6,286 bases of DNA from Rhodospirillaceae bacterium CCH5-H10 (GTDB lineage: Bacteria > Pseudomonadota > Alphaproteobacteria > Reyranellales > Reyranellaceae): positions 1-6,286 of the forward strand of contig LSKJ01000090.1 in assembly GCA_001557035.1 (NCBI GenBank), read 5' to 3'. Every line of letters begins with the position of its first letter. Positions within the stretch are counted from its first letter, which is position 1. Made by a program: the position numbers and the translations under genes. The notes beneath the pieces were generated by a model that did not search any database, was not told the DNA's origin, and was given only the letters and a program-made list of their open reading frames with translations. Positions 1-5,530 of this stretch are shown here, one piece after another.

Positions 1-2
1 CG

Positions 3-1361
3 ACCGGCGTGCGCGCCCGCCTGTTCAGCGAGACCGGCGAACTGCTGGGCGATTCGGCGATGCTGAACGAGGTCGGCCGCATCCATGTCGTGCCCCTGCC
101 GCCGCCGGAAATGCCGGTCGCCGCCCCTCAGACGGAGACGCAGATCAGCGATCGCATCAGCGACTGGATCGCCCGCCAGCTCTCCCGGGTCGATCACTAT
201 CCCGAATATATAGACAAACCCGTGCCGACCCTGCGCGACTTTCCCGAGGCGGCGAGCGCGTTGCGCGGCTTCAATGCCTCGGCCGTGCGCAGCGCCGGCG
301 ACGGGCGGCTGATGCTCAGCGCCGCCGTGCCGGTGCAGCGCTACAAGCAGGTGCTGGGCGCCCTGCTGCTGACCCGCGACAACCGCGCCATCGCCGCGTC
401 GCTGCGCGAGGTCCGCTACGACATGCTGACCATCGCAGCCGCCGCGCTCGGCATCACGGTGCTGCTGTCGTTGTATCTCGCCGGCACCATCACCCAGCCG
501 ATCGTGCGCCTGGCCCGTGCCGCCGACGAGGTCCGCCTGGCGCGCGAGAGCCGGCCGGAGATCCCCGATCTCGGCAAGCGCGGCGACGAGATCGGCGACC
601 TGAACGACGCGCTGCGCTCGATGACCGAGGCGCTGTGGCTGCGCATCAATACGATCGAGAGCTTCGCCGCCGACGTGGCGCACGAACTCAAGAACCCGCT
701 GACGTCGCTGCGCTCGGCGATCGAGATGGCGGGCCACCCCAATCTCGATGCCGAGCGGCGCGCGAAGCTGATGGGCATCGTCATGGACGACATCAACCGA
801 CTCAACCGGCTGATCTCCGATATTTCCGATGCCTCGCGCCTCGACGCCGAGCTGATGCGCGGCGAGGTGCGTCCGGTCGAGCTCGACAAGCTGCTGCGCG
901 ACATGGTCCATCACTATGCTGTCACGGCCAACCAGAAGTCCGGCGTCGAGGTCGAGTATCGCGTCGCCGCCAATCCGCCCTTCGTGGCGCACGGCCATGA
1001 CGGCCGCTACGGCCAGGTCTTCCGCAACGTCATCGACAACGCAATCTCCTTCTCGCCCAAGGGCTCGAGGATCATCGTCGAGTTGAGCCGCGAGCCGCGC
1101 AACGGGCCGTTCGTCGTCACCATCGACGACGAGGGCCAGGGCATCCCCGAGGACAATCTCGAATCGATCTTCCAGCGCTTCTATTCAGAGCGCCCGACCG
1201 AGCATTTCGGCCAGCATTCGGGCCTCGGCCTGTCGATCTGCCGCCAGATCGTCGAGACCTACGGCGGCTCGATCGCGGCGAGCAACCGGCGCGCACCCGA
1301 CGGCAAGGTCCTCGGCGCCCGCTTCACGGTCCGGCTGCCCTCGGCCAGCGGGCGGAAGTGA
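3..1361 (+). CDS. chvG: ChvG-type two-component sensor histidine kinase (5' partial)
   Basis: Membrane histidine kinase whose usual partner is the response regulator ChvI; in alphaproteobacteria this pair controls envelope, acid-stress and host-association genes. The reading frame is open from base 3, so the N-terminus and first membrane helix lie upstream. A GTG at 9 is not the true start, because the residues before it (T-G-V-R-A-R-L-F) already continue the periplasmic sensor region. In order I see: the rest of the periplasmic domain (to about 422), one membrane helix (about 423-485, beginning MLTIAAAALG), a HAMP linker starting TITQPIVRL, the H-box FAADVAHELKNPLTSLR with the phospho-accepting His at 681-683, an N-box (RNVIDNAISFSPKG), the G1 box DDEGQGIPE (1125-1151), an F-box (IFQRFYSERP) and the G2 box GLGLSICRQIVE. 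The catalytic core looks intact. The stop overlaps the hprK start in GTGA. The ChvG name rests on the core plus the hprK-manX-ptsH neighbourhood, a known alphaproteobacterial order; another HAMP kinase is the alternative. Confidence 0.9.
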   Translation, partial: TGVRARLFSETGELLGDSAMLNEVGRIHVVPLPPPEMPVAAPQTETQISDRISDWIARQLSRVDHYPEYIDKPVPTLRDFPEAASALRGFNASAVRSAGDGRLMLSAAVPVQRYKQVLGALLLTRDNRAIAASLREVRYDMLTIAAAALGITVLLSLYLAGTITQPIVRLARAADEVRLARESRPEIPDLGKRGDEIGDLNDALRSMTEALWLRINTIESFAADVAHELKNPLTSLRSAIEMAGHPNLDAERRAKLMGIVMDDINRLNRLISDISDASRLDAELMRGEVRPVELDKLLRDMVHHYAVTANQKSGVEVEYRVAANPPFVAHGHDGRYGQVFRNVIDNAISFSPKGSRIIVELSREPRNGPFVVTIDDEGQGIPEDNLESIFQRFYSERPTEHFGQHSGLGLSICRQIVETYGGSIAASNRRAPDGKVLGARFTVRLPSASGRK

Positions 1362-1816
1362 CCGTCACGGTAACGACTTTCGTCCACGCGACCTGCGTTG
1401 CGCTGCAGGCGAGCGGCAGGCGGTGGCGGGGCGTGCTGCTGCGAGGCCCGTCGGGCGCCGGCAAATCGGACTTCGCGCTTCGCCTCGTCGATGCGGGCGC
1501 CAGGCTCGTGGCGGACGACCAGACCGCCCTGTCCCGGCGTGGGCACTCTCTCATCGCCGCACCGCCGGGCACGATCTCGGGCCTGATGGAAGTCCGCGGA
1601 ATCGGTATCGTGAAGGTCGGCCGTCCACGGCTTCTCGCACGGGTCCCGATCTCCCTGCTGGTGGACCTCGTGCCGCCGGAGAAGATCGAACGCATGCCGG
1701 AGCCGGCCCGCGAGGATCTGCTGGGTGTCGAATTGCCGGTCGTCAGGCTGGCGCCTTTCGAGGCCTCCGCCCCTGCGAAGTTGCGCCTTGCTCTCGCGCA
1801 AATCCCGGCGGCATGA
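1358..1816 (+). CDS. hprK: HPr kinase/phosphorylase, short alphaproteobacterial form
   Basis: Cytoplasmic enzyme that phosphorylates HPr on its regulatory serine and can reverse the reaction. The protein has 152 residues, about half the length of the Firmicutes enzyme, and corresponds to the C-terminal catalytic domain alone; the N-terminal domain is absent, as is usual in alphaproteobacteria. Visible motifs are a histidine before the P-loop strand (VHATCVAL, H10), the Walker A loop GPSGAGKSD (residues 30-38), LVADDQ (50-55), and the family signature GLMEVRGIGIVKV (75-87). The start is GTG at 1358, overlapping the chvG stop by 4 nt; no upstream in-frame alternative is needed because the catalytic domain begins almost at once. 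The stop overlaps the rapZ ATG in ATGA, so translation is probably coupled on both sides. Its likely substrate, HPr, is encoded three genes downstream and keeps the target serine. Whether it acts mainly as kinase or phosphorylase cannot be read from sequence. Confidence 0.93.
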   Translation: MTVTVTTFVHATCVALQASGRRWRGVLLRGPSGAGKSDFALRLVDAGARLVADDQTALSRRGHSLIAAPPGTISGLMEVRGIGIVKVGRPRLLARVPISLLVDLVPPEKIERMPEPAREDLLGVELPVVRLAPFEASAPAKLRLALAQIPAA

Positions 1817-2766
1817 TCGAAACAGCCCGCATGCCAGACAGTCCTGCCCTGCCCGACCCCGCCACCCCGCAAGACGCCCGCCGGCCCTTCGTCGTGGTCA
1901 CGGGTCTCTCGGGCGCCGGCCGGGGAACCGCGCTGAACGTGCTGGACGATCTGGGCTATGTCGCCGTCGACAATGTGCCCCTGCCGCTGCTTCACGACCT
2001 CATGCGATCGACGGGCGGTGCGCCCGGTGAAACGGCCCCGCCTCTGGCCCTGGGCGTCGATACCCGCACCTTCGGGTTCAACGCACGGACTCTCGTCGAG
2101 CAGGTCGCCGAACTGCGCGAGCATCCAGGCCTCGCCGTGCGGCTGCTGTTCCTCGAGGCCGATACGGAGACGCTGCAGCGGCGCTACACGGAATCGCGCC
2201 GGCCTCACCCGATGGCGCCCGACCGGCCGGTCATCGACGGCATTACCGAGGAGCGCCGCCAGATCGGCTGGATGCGCGACGTGGCGGACCTCTCCATCGA
2301 CACCTCCGCGCTGTCCCCCCATCGCCTCAAGCAGATGCTCGCCGGCCATTTCGGCTCGGGCCGCAGCGTCGGCACCCGCATATCCGTGATGTCGTTCTCA
2401 TATCGCCGCGGCCTGCCCCGCGAGGCCGACCTCGTATTCGACGCACGGTTCCTGAAGAATCCGCACTACGATCCCGTGCTGAAGCCCCTGACCGGCCGCG
2501 ATCCAGCCGTGGCGGCGTTCATCGCAACCGATCCCGACTATCGTCCGTTCGTAAACAATCTGCAGGGCCTGATCGGGCCGCTGCTGCCCCGGTTCGATGC
2601 CGAGGGCAAGGCTTATTTGACCATCGCGATCGGCTGCACCGGCGGCAAACACCGCTCCGTGGCGCTGGCCGAGGAGATTGCAGACTGGTTGCGGAGCGCA
2701 GGCCGGTCCGTCACTCTCTCGCACCGGGACGTCGGGGCGGCCGGGGAGGCCGGGGGCGCAGGGTAG
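1813..2766 (+). CDS. rapZ: RapZ/YvcJ family nucleotide- and GlcN6P-binding regulator
   Basis: RapZ family protein. In E. coli RapZ senses glucosamine-6-phosphate and steers RNase E to the small RNA GlmZ; in other bacteria the family is an ATPase/GTPase of less certain role. The chosen start, ATG 1813, overlaps the hprK stop (ATGA) and gives 317 residues against 284 in E. coli. ATG 1831 is an alternative that removes six residues. The N-terminal P-loop reads GLSGAGRGT (31-39), followed by a DDLGYVAVDNVPLPLL segment (45-60) and GVDTRTF (81-87). The C-terminal domain is well preserved: SFSYRRGLPREADLVFDARFL (194-213, split here as SFSYRRGLP and EADLVFDARFL), NPHYDP (216-221), TGRDPAVAAF (227-236), GCTGGKHRS (274-282) and HRDV (304-307). 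The oddity is the P-loop, where the usual Lys is Arg and the next Ser/Thr is Gly. The last ten residues are a low-complexity Gly/Ala/Glu tail encoded by a G-rich tract. Whether a GlmZ-like sRNA exists here is unknown. Confidence 0.95.
   Translation: MIETARMPDSPALPDPATPQDARRPFVVVTGLSGAGRGTALNVLDDLGYVAVDNVPLPLLHDLMRSTGGAPGETAPPLALGVDTRTFGFNARTLVEQVAELREHPGLAVRLLFLEADTETLQRRYTESRRPHPMAPDRPVIDGITEERRQIGWMRDVADLSIDTSALSPHRLKQMLAGHFGSGRSVGTRISVMSFSYRRGLPREADLVFDARFLKNPHYDPVLKPLTGRDPAVAAFIATDPDYRPFVNNLQGLIGPLLPRFDAEGKAYLTIAIGCTGGKHRSVALAEEIADWLRSAGRSVTLSHRDVGAAGEAGGAG
2734..2763 (+). other. G-quadruplex-type tract at the rapZ/manX junction
   Basis: Four G-runs fit the standard G-quadruplex pattern: GGGG 2734-2737, GGGG 2743-2746, GGGGG 2752-2756 and GGG 2761-2763, with loops of 5, 5 and 4 nt. 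A fifth run lies at 2726-2728. The tract is on the coding strand, so it would also be present in the mRNA. It forms the final rapZ codons directly before the TAG stop and ends 11 nt before the manX ATG. It meets the pattern, but folding in the cell is inference, and a local GGCC hairpin (2739-2742 with 2748-2751) is a competing structure. Confidence 0.4.
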
Positions 2767-2774
2767 AGCAAAGA

Positions 2775-3179
2775 ATGATCGGTATCGTACTCGTGACTCA
2801 CGGCAATCTGGCGCAGGAATTCAAGGCCGCGCTGGAACATGTCGTCGGTGTGCAGCAGTGCCTGTCTACGGTCTGCATCGGCGCCGACGACGACATGGAG
2901 AAGCGACGCGCCGAAATCCTGGAAAGGGTTCGGGCCTGCGAAACGGGTGAAGGCGTCATCGTGCTGACGGACATGTTCGGCGGCACGCCGTCCAATCTCG
3001 CCATCTCCATCATGGAGCAGGCACGGGTCGAGGTGCTGGCCGGCGTCAATCTGCCGATGCTGGTGAAACTCGCCAGCGTGCGCACGCGGCCGATTGCAGA
3101 GGCCGTTCGGATGGCACAGGAAGCCGGCCGCAAGTACATCACCGTCGCCTCGCGGATCCTGGCCAAGGAAGCCTCGTGA
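2775..3179 (+). CDS. manX: PTS EIIA component, mannose/fructose (EIIA-Man) type
   Basis: Small cytoplasmic phosphocarrier of the EIIA-Man fold, 134 residues, which covers the complete domain. The phosphorylatable histidine is H9 in LVTHGNLA, at the place of His10 in E. coli ManX. Other family segments are VLTDMFGGTPSN (63-74) and AGVNLPMLVKLAS (89-101). The protein stands alone: it is not fused to an EIIB domain, and no IIC/IID permease genes are nearby. It therefore probably receives phosphate from HPr for regulation rather than transport, as in the nitrogen-related PTS branch of alphaproteobacteria; its downstream target is unknown. The ATG at 2775 lies 8 nt after the rapZ stop. No good Shine-Dalgarno is visible in the short gap (weak purine run GAGCAAAGA), which suggests translation coupled to rapZ. 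The stop overlaps the ptsH start (GTGA). Confidence 0.95.
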   Translation: MIGIVLVTHGNLAQEFKAALEHVVGVQQCLSTVCIGADDDMEKRRAEILERVRACETGEGVIVLTDMFGGTPSNLAISIMEQARVEVLAGVNLPMLVKLASVRTRPIAEAVRMAQEAGRKYITVASRILAKEAS

Positions 3180-3487
3180 GCGACACTCTGCCGGGATCCA
3201 GCGCCGAGGCCGGTATCGGCGCGCTGAAGCGCAGCCTCGCGATCGGCAACAAGCGTGGACTGCATGCGCGGGCGGCCGCCAAGTTCGTGCGCACCGCGGG
3301 CCAGTTCGACGCCGTCGTGCGCGTCTCCTACAAGGGCCAGGAAGTCTCCGGCCTGTCGATCATGGGCCTGATGATGCTCGCCGCCGGGATCGGCAGCACC
3401 ATCGACGTGGTATGCTCCGGCCGGCAGGCCGCGGACGCCATGGCCGCCATTTCGGCCCTCGTCGAAGGAAAATTCGGCGAAGATTGA
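3176..3487 (+). CDS. ptsH: HPr phosphocarrier protein
   Basis: HPr accepts phosphate from enzyme I on a histidine and passes it to EIIA proteins. The protein has 103 residues, compared with about 85-90 for typical HPr, because of an N-terminal extension of roughly 15 residues (SDTLPGSSAEAGIGA) before the first strand. The active-site histidine is H30 in KRGLHARAAAKFV (canonical His15). The regulatory serine is S61 in GLSIMGLMMLAA (canonical Ser46), the site used by HPr kinase. Both phosphorylation sites are therefore retained, which fits having hprK in the same operon. The start is GTG at 3176, overlapping the manX stop by 4 nt. A shorter form would need a start inside the extension, and I see no ATG or GTG in frame there. 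It is the last gene of the run; no intrinsic terminator is evident in the 156 nt that follow, so some transcripts may continue into ahcY. The donor EI gene is not in this window. Confidence 0.95.
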   Translation: MSDTLPGSSAEAGIGALKRSLAIGNKRGLHARAAAKFVRTAGQFDAVVRVSYKGQEVSGLSIMGLMMLAAGIGSTIDVVCSGRQAADAMAAISALVEGKFGED

Positions 3488-3524
3488 GCGCCGGCGAGGC
3501 CTGTATAAAGACTCGCGCATACCG

Positions 3525-3546
3525 ACATAAATTATTGCTTATATGT
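3525..3546 (+). promoter_or_regulatory. AT-rich imperfect palindrome, candidate operator upstream of ahcY
   Basis: The left arm is ACATAAA (3525-3531) and the right arm TTATATGT (3539-3546). About the centre between 3535 and 3536, six of the outer seven base pairs match (ACATA/TATGT plus A3531/T3540). Only 4 of the 22 bases are G or C, in DNA that is otherwise strongly GC-rich. It lies about 100 nt before the ahcY start. This size and symmetry suit a dimeric helix-turn-helix repressor. From memory, SAH-responsive ArsR-family regulators (SahR) control ahcY in many Proteobacteria and bind palindromes of this general kind, but I cannot confirm a match to their consensus. It could also simply be an AT-rich upstream promoter element. 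Confidence 0.45.
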
Positions 3547-3558
3547 TGATCCCGCGCG

Positions 3559-3587
3559 TTGAGGCCGTTCCGCGCCGCTGATAGAAC
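3559..3587 (+). promoter_or_regulatory. Candidate sigma70-type promoter for ahcY
   Basis: A -35-like TTGAGG (3559-3564) and a -10-like TAGAAC (3582-3587) are separated by 17 nt, each matching four of six consensus positions. Transcription would begin near 3594, leaving a leader of about 50 nt. It starts just downstream of the AT-rich palindrome, so a factor bound there would sit immediately upstream of the -35. This is the best pair I could find in the gap, but weak matches are easy to find by chance. The leader also holds a small TGCC/GGCA hairpin (3613-3626) and shows no recognisable SAH or SAM riboswitch core. Confidence 0.35.
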
Positions 3588-3631
3588 ACGCCCGCTTTCG
3601 CAATTCGCCGCCTGCCGAAACGGGCACAGCC

Positions 3632-3637
3632 AAGGAG
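3632..3637 (+). promoter_or_regulatory. Strong ribosome binding site of ahcY
   Basis: AAGGAG lies 6 nt before the ATG at 3644. It fixes the ahcY start and is much stronger than the sites in the upstream operon, in keeping with high expression of this gene. Confidence 0.85.
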
Positions 3638-3643
3638 CGCCAC

Positions 3644-5035
3644 ATGGCCGACTACATCGTCAAGGATATCGGACTCGCCGACTGGGGCCGCAAGGAACTC
3701 GACATGGCCGAGACCGAGATGCCGGGCCTCATGTCGATCCGCAAGGAATACGGTCCGAAGAAGCCGCTGAAGGGCGCGCGCATCGCCGGCTCGCTGCACA
3801 TGACCATCCAGACCGGCGTGCTGATCGAGACGCTGAAGGCGCTGGGCGCCGACGTCCGCTGGGCTTCGTGCAACATCTATTCGACGCAGGACCATGCCGC
3901 CGCCGCGATCGCCAAGGCCGGCACGCCGGTCTTCGCGATCAAGGGCGAGAGCCTCGAGGAATACTGGGACTACACCCACAAGATCTTCGAATGGCATGAC
4001 GGCGGCGAGCCGAACATGATCCTCGACGACGGCGGCGACGCCACACTGCTGGTCCATCTCGGCGCCCGCGCGGAGAAGGATCCCTCGCTGGTCTCCAAGC
4101 CGACCAACGAGGAAGAGGAAGTCCTCTACAAGGCGATCCTCAAGACCAACAAGGAAAAGCCCGGCTGGTACGCCAAGCTCGGGGCCTCGATCCGCGGCGT
4201 CACCGAGGAGACGACCACGGGCGTCCATCGCCTCTACAACATGGCGAAGGAAGGCAAGCTCCTGTGGCCGGCCATCAACGTCAACGACTCGGTCACCAAG
4301 TCCAAGTTCGACAATCTCTACGGCTGCCGTGAATCGCTGGTCGACGGCATCCGCCGCGGCACCGACGTGATGATGTCGGGCAAGGTCGCGATGGTCGCGG
4401 GCTTCGGCGACGTCGGCAAGGGCTCGGCCGCCTCGCTGCGCCAGGCCGGCTGCCGCGTCATGGTCTCCGAAGTCGATCCGATCTGCGCCCTGCAGGCGGC
4501 GATGGAAGGCTACGAGGTCGTGACGATGGAAGAGGCGGCTCCCAAGGCCGACATCTTCGTCACCGCCACCGGCAACGTCGACGTGCTGACGCTCGATCAC
4601 ATGAAGGCGATGAAGCACCGCGCCATCATCTGCAACATCGGCCACTTCGACAGCGAGATCCAGATCGCCTCGCTCCGTAACTTCAAGTGGCACAACGTGA
4701 AGCCGCAGGTCGACGAGGTCGAGTTCCCCGACGGCAAGCGCATCATCGTCCTGTCGGAAGGCCGCCTGGTGAACCTGGGCAACGCCACGGGCCATCCGAG
4801 CTTCGTGATGTCGGCTTCGTTCTCGAACCAGACGCTGGCCCAGATCGAGCTCTGGACCAACCCGGGCAAGTACGAGAAGCAGGTCTACACGCTGCCGAAG
4901 TTCCTCGACGAGAAGGTCGCGGCGCTGCATCTCGAGAAGGTCGGCGCCAAGCTGACCAAGCTCCGCCCCGACCAGGCCAAGTATATCGGCGTGCCCGAGG
5001 CCGGCCCGTTCAAGGGCGACCTCTACCGCTACTAA
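3644..5035 (+). CDS. ahcY: Adenosylhomocysteinase (S-adenosyl-L-homocysteine hydrolase)
   Basis: NAD-dependent cytoplasmic enzyme that splits S-adenosylhomocysteine into adenosine and homocysteine, removing the product inhibitor of methyltransferases and feeding homocysteine back to methionine. The 463 residues cover the whole family from [19 protein letters not shown] to the C-terminal KGDLYRY, including the Lys and Tyr that contact NAD of the neighbouring subunit. Recognisable segments are [16 protein letters not shown] (49-64), [14 protein letters not shown] (75-88), [16 protein letters not shown] (221-236), the NAD-binding loop [10 protein letters not shown] (253-262), NIGHFDSEI (331-339) and [13 protein letters not shown] (378-390). 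An insert of about 40 residues around 145-185 marks the long bacterial/plant form, which accounts for the length over the roughly 430-residue animal enzyme. Codon choice is strongly biased (Lys almost all AAG), as expected of a highly expressed gene. It has its own leader with a candidate operator and promoter, a strong ribosome binding site and a terminator 35 nt after the TAA, so it is probably an independent transcription unit. Confidence 0.98.
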   Translation: MADYIVKDIGLADWGRKELDMAETEMPGLMSIRKEYGPKKPLKGARIAGSLHMTIQTGVLIETLKALGADVRWASCNIYSTQDHAAAAIAKAGTPVFAIKGESLEEYWDYTHKIFEWHDGGEPNMILDDGGDATLLVHLGARAEKDPSLVSKPTNEEEEVLYKAILKTNKEKPGWYAKLGASIRGVTEETTTGVHRLYNMAKEGKLLWPAINVNDSVTKSKFDNLYGCRESLVDGIRRGTDVMMSGKVAMVAGFGDVGKGSAASLRQAGCRVMVSEVDPICALQAAMEGYEVVTMEEAAPKADIFVTATGNVDVLTLDHMKAMKHRAIICNIGHFDSEIQIASLRNFKWHNVKPQVDEVEFPDGKRIIVLSEGRLVNLGNATGHPSFVMSASFSNQTLAQIELWTNPGKYEKQVYTLPKFLDEKVAALHLEKVGAKLTKLRPDQAKYIGVPEAGPFKGDLYRY

Positions 5036-5070
5036 GCGGCCGGCAACGGCCCACAGCGGCTCATGCTAAG

Positions 5071-5103
5071 AAGTCGGCATCGAAAGATGCCGACTTTTTC
5101 TTT
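5071..5103 (+). terminator. Intrinsic terminator of ahcY, overlapping the tsaE start
   Basis: A perfect 11-bp stem is formed by AAGTCGGCATC (5071-5081) and GATGCCGACTT (5086-5096), closed by a GAAA tetraloop (5082-5085). A T-rich run follows (TTTCTTT, 5097-5103; five consecutive T at 5095-5099). It begins 35 nt after the ahcY stop. Stem, GNRA loop and T-run together make this a strong rho-independent terminator. Its 3' arm contains the ATG at 5087, the likely tsaE start, and its 5' arm lies within the longer possible tsaE reading frame. Confidence 0.88.
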
Positions 5104-5530
5104 GCCCCTTCCCGACGAGGCCGCGACCGAGCGGCTGGGCGCGCGCCTGGCCTCCCGCCTGCAGCCGCGCGACGTCGTGGCGCTCGAAGGCGGTCTCGGC
5201 GCCGGCAAGACGACGCTGGCCCGCGCGATCCTGCGCGCCGCCGCCGGCGAGCCGGCGCTGATCGTGCCCAGCCCGACCTTCACCCTGGTCGAAGTTTACG
5301 AAACGCCACGCGGCAGCTTCTGGCATTTCGACCTCTACCGGCTGGAAGAGCCGGAGCAGGTCTTCGAGCTGGGATGGGAAGAGGCCCGCGTCGACGGCGT
5401 GGTCCTCGTGGAATGGGCCGAGCGGCTCGGTCCCCTGCTGCCGCGCGAGCGACTCACCATCAACCTGTCGGTCGAGGGTGAAGGCCGCCTCGCGACCCTC
5501 GAAGGAGAATTCCGTTTTGGCGAAGTCTGA
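5087..5530 (+). CDS. tsaE: tRNA t6A biosynthesis ATPase TsaE
   Basis: Small P-loop ATPase that works with TsaB, TsaC and TsaD in making N6-threonylcarbamoyladenosine at position 37 of ANN-decoding tRNAs. From ATG 5087 it has 147 residues, close to the 153 of E. coli. Visible motifs are the Walker A loop GGLGAGKTT (35-43), SPTFTLVEVY (62-71), HFDLYRL (80-86) and VVLVEWAER (105-113), all characteristic of the family. The start is uncertain. ATG 5087 gives the natural-looking N-terminus MPTFSLPLPDEAAT; ATG 5063 would add eight residues (MLRSRHRK) encoded by the 5' arm of the ahcY terminator; TTG 5102 is a third possibility. None has a clear Shine-Dalgarno. I saw no convincing promoter between the terminator and the gene, so expression may rely on read-through or a promoter inside the 3' part of ahcY. 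It overlaps the next gene by 14 nt. Confidence 0.94.
   Translation: MPTFSLPLPDEAATERLGARLASRLQPRDVVALEGGLGAGKTTLARAILRAAAGEPALIVPSPTFTLVEVYETPRGSFWHFDLYRLEEPEQVFELGWEEARVDGVVLVEWAERLGPLLPRERLTINLSVEGEGRLATLEGEFRFGEV
5502..5507 (+). promoter_or_regulatory. Ribosome binding site deciding the TTG start of the amgK-like gene
   Basis: AAGGAG inside the 3' end of tsaE lies 9 nt before the TTG at 5517. It is the only good Shine-Dalgarno near the beginning of the downstream frame and is the reason for choosing this rare start codon. Confidence 0.7.

Noticed and set aside
1358..1375. Short alternating repeats and palindromes (GTGACCGTCACGGTAACG) at the hprK start
   Set aside because: It consists of three Val-Thr codon pairs; the symmetry follows from GTN-ACN codons and is too short to claim as an operator.
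1423..1812. Upstream extension of the rapZ frame to an ATG at 1423
   Set aside because: It would overlap nearly all of hprK in another frame and add 130 Arg/Ala/Gly-rich residues not found in RapZ. ATG 1813 at the ATGA overlap is the natural start.
1324..2349. 341-codon open frame on the minus strand opposite hprK and rapZ
   Set aside because: It spans the junction of two well-supported genes, has no family motifs and shows shadow composition (Arg/Gly/Ala rich).
3488..3524. Possible terminator after ptsH
   Set aside because: There is only a GCCGGC self-complementary patch, with no stem of useful length and no T-run.
3594..3643. Possible SAH or SAM riboswitch in the ahcY leader
   Set aside because: The leader is short, with only a 4-bp TGCC/GGCA hairpin and no recognisable conserved core or pseudoknot pairing of the known SAH, SAM-II or SAM/SAH classes.
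3539..4930. 463-codon open frame on the minus strand opposite ahcY
   Set aside because: It lies almost entirely antisense to the clearly real ahcY. Its product is a His/Arg/Asp/Val-rich sequence with no recognisable domain, as expected from the complement of biased GC-rich codons. The matching length of 463 is a coincidence.
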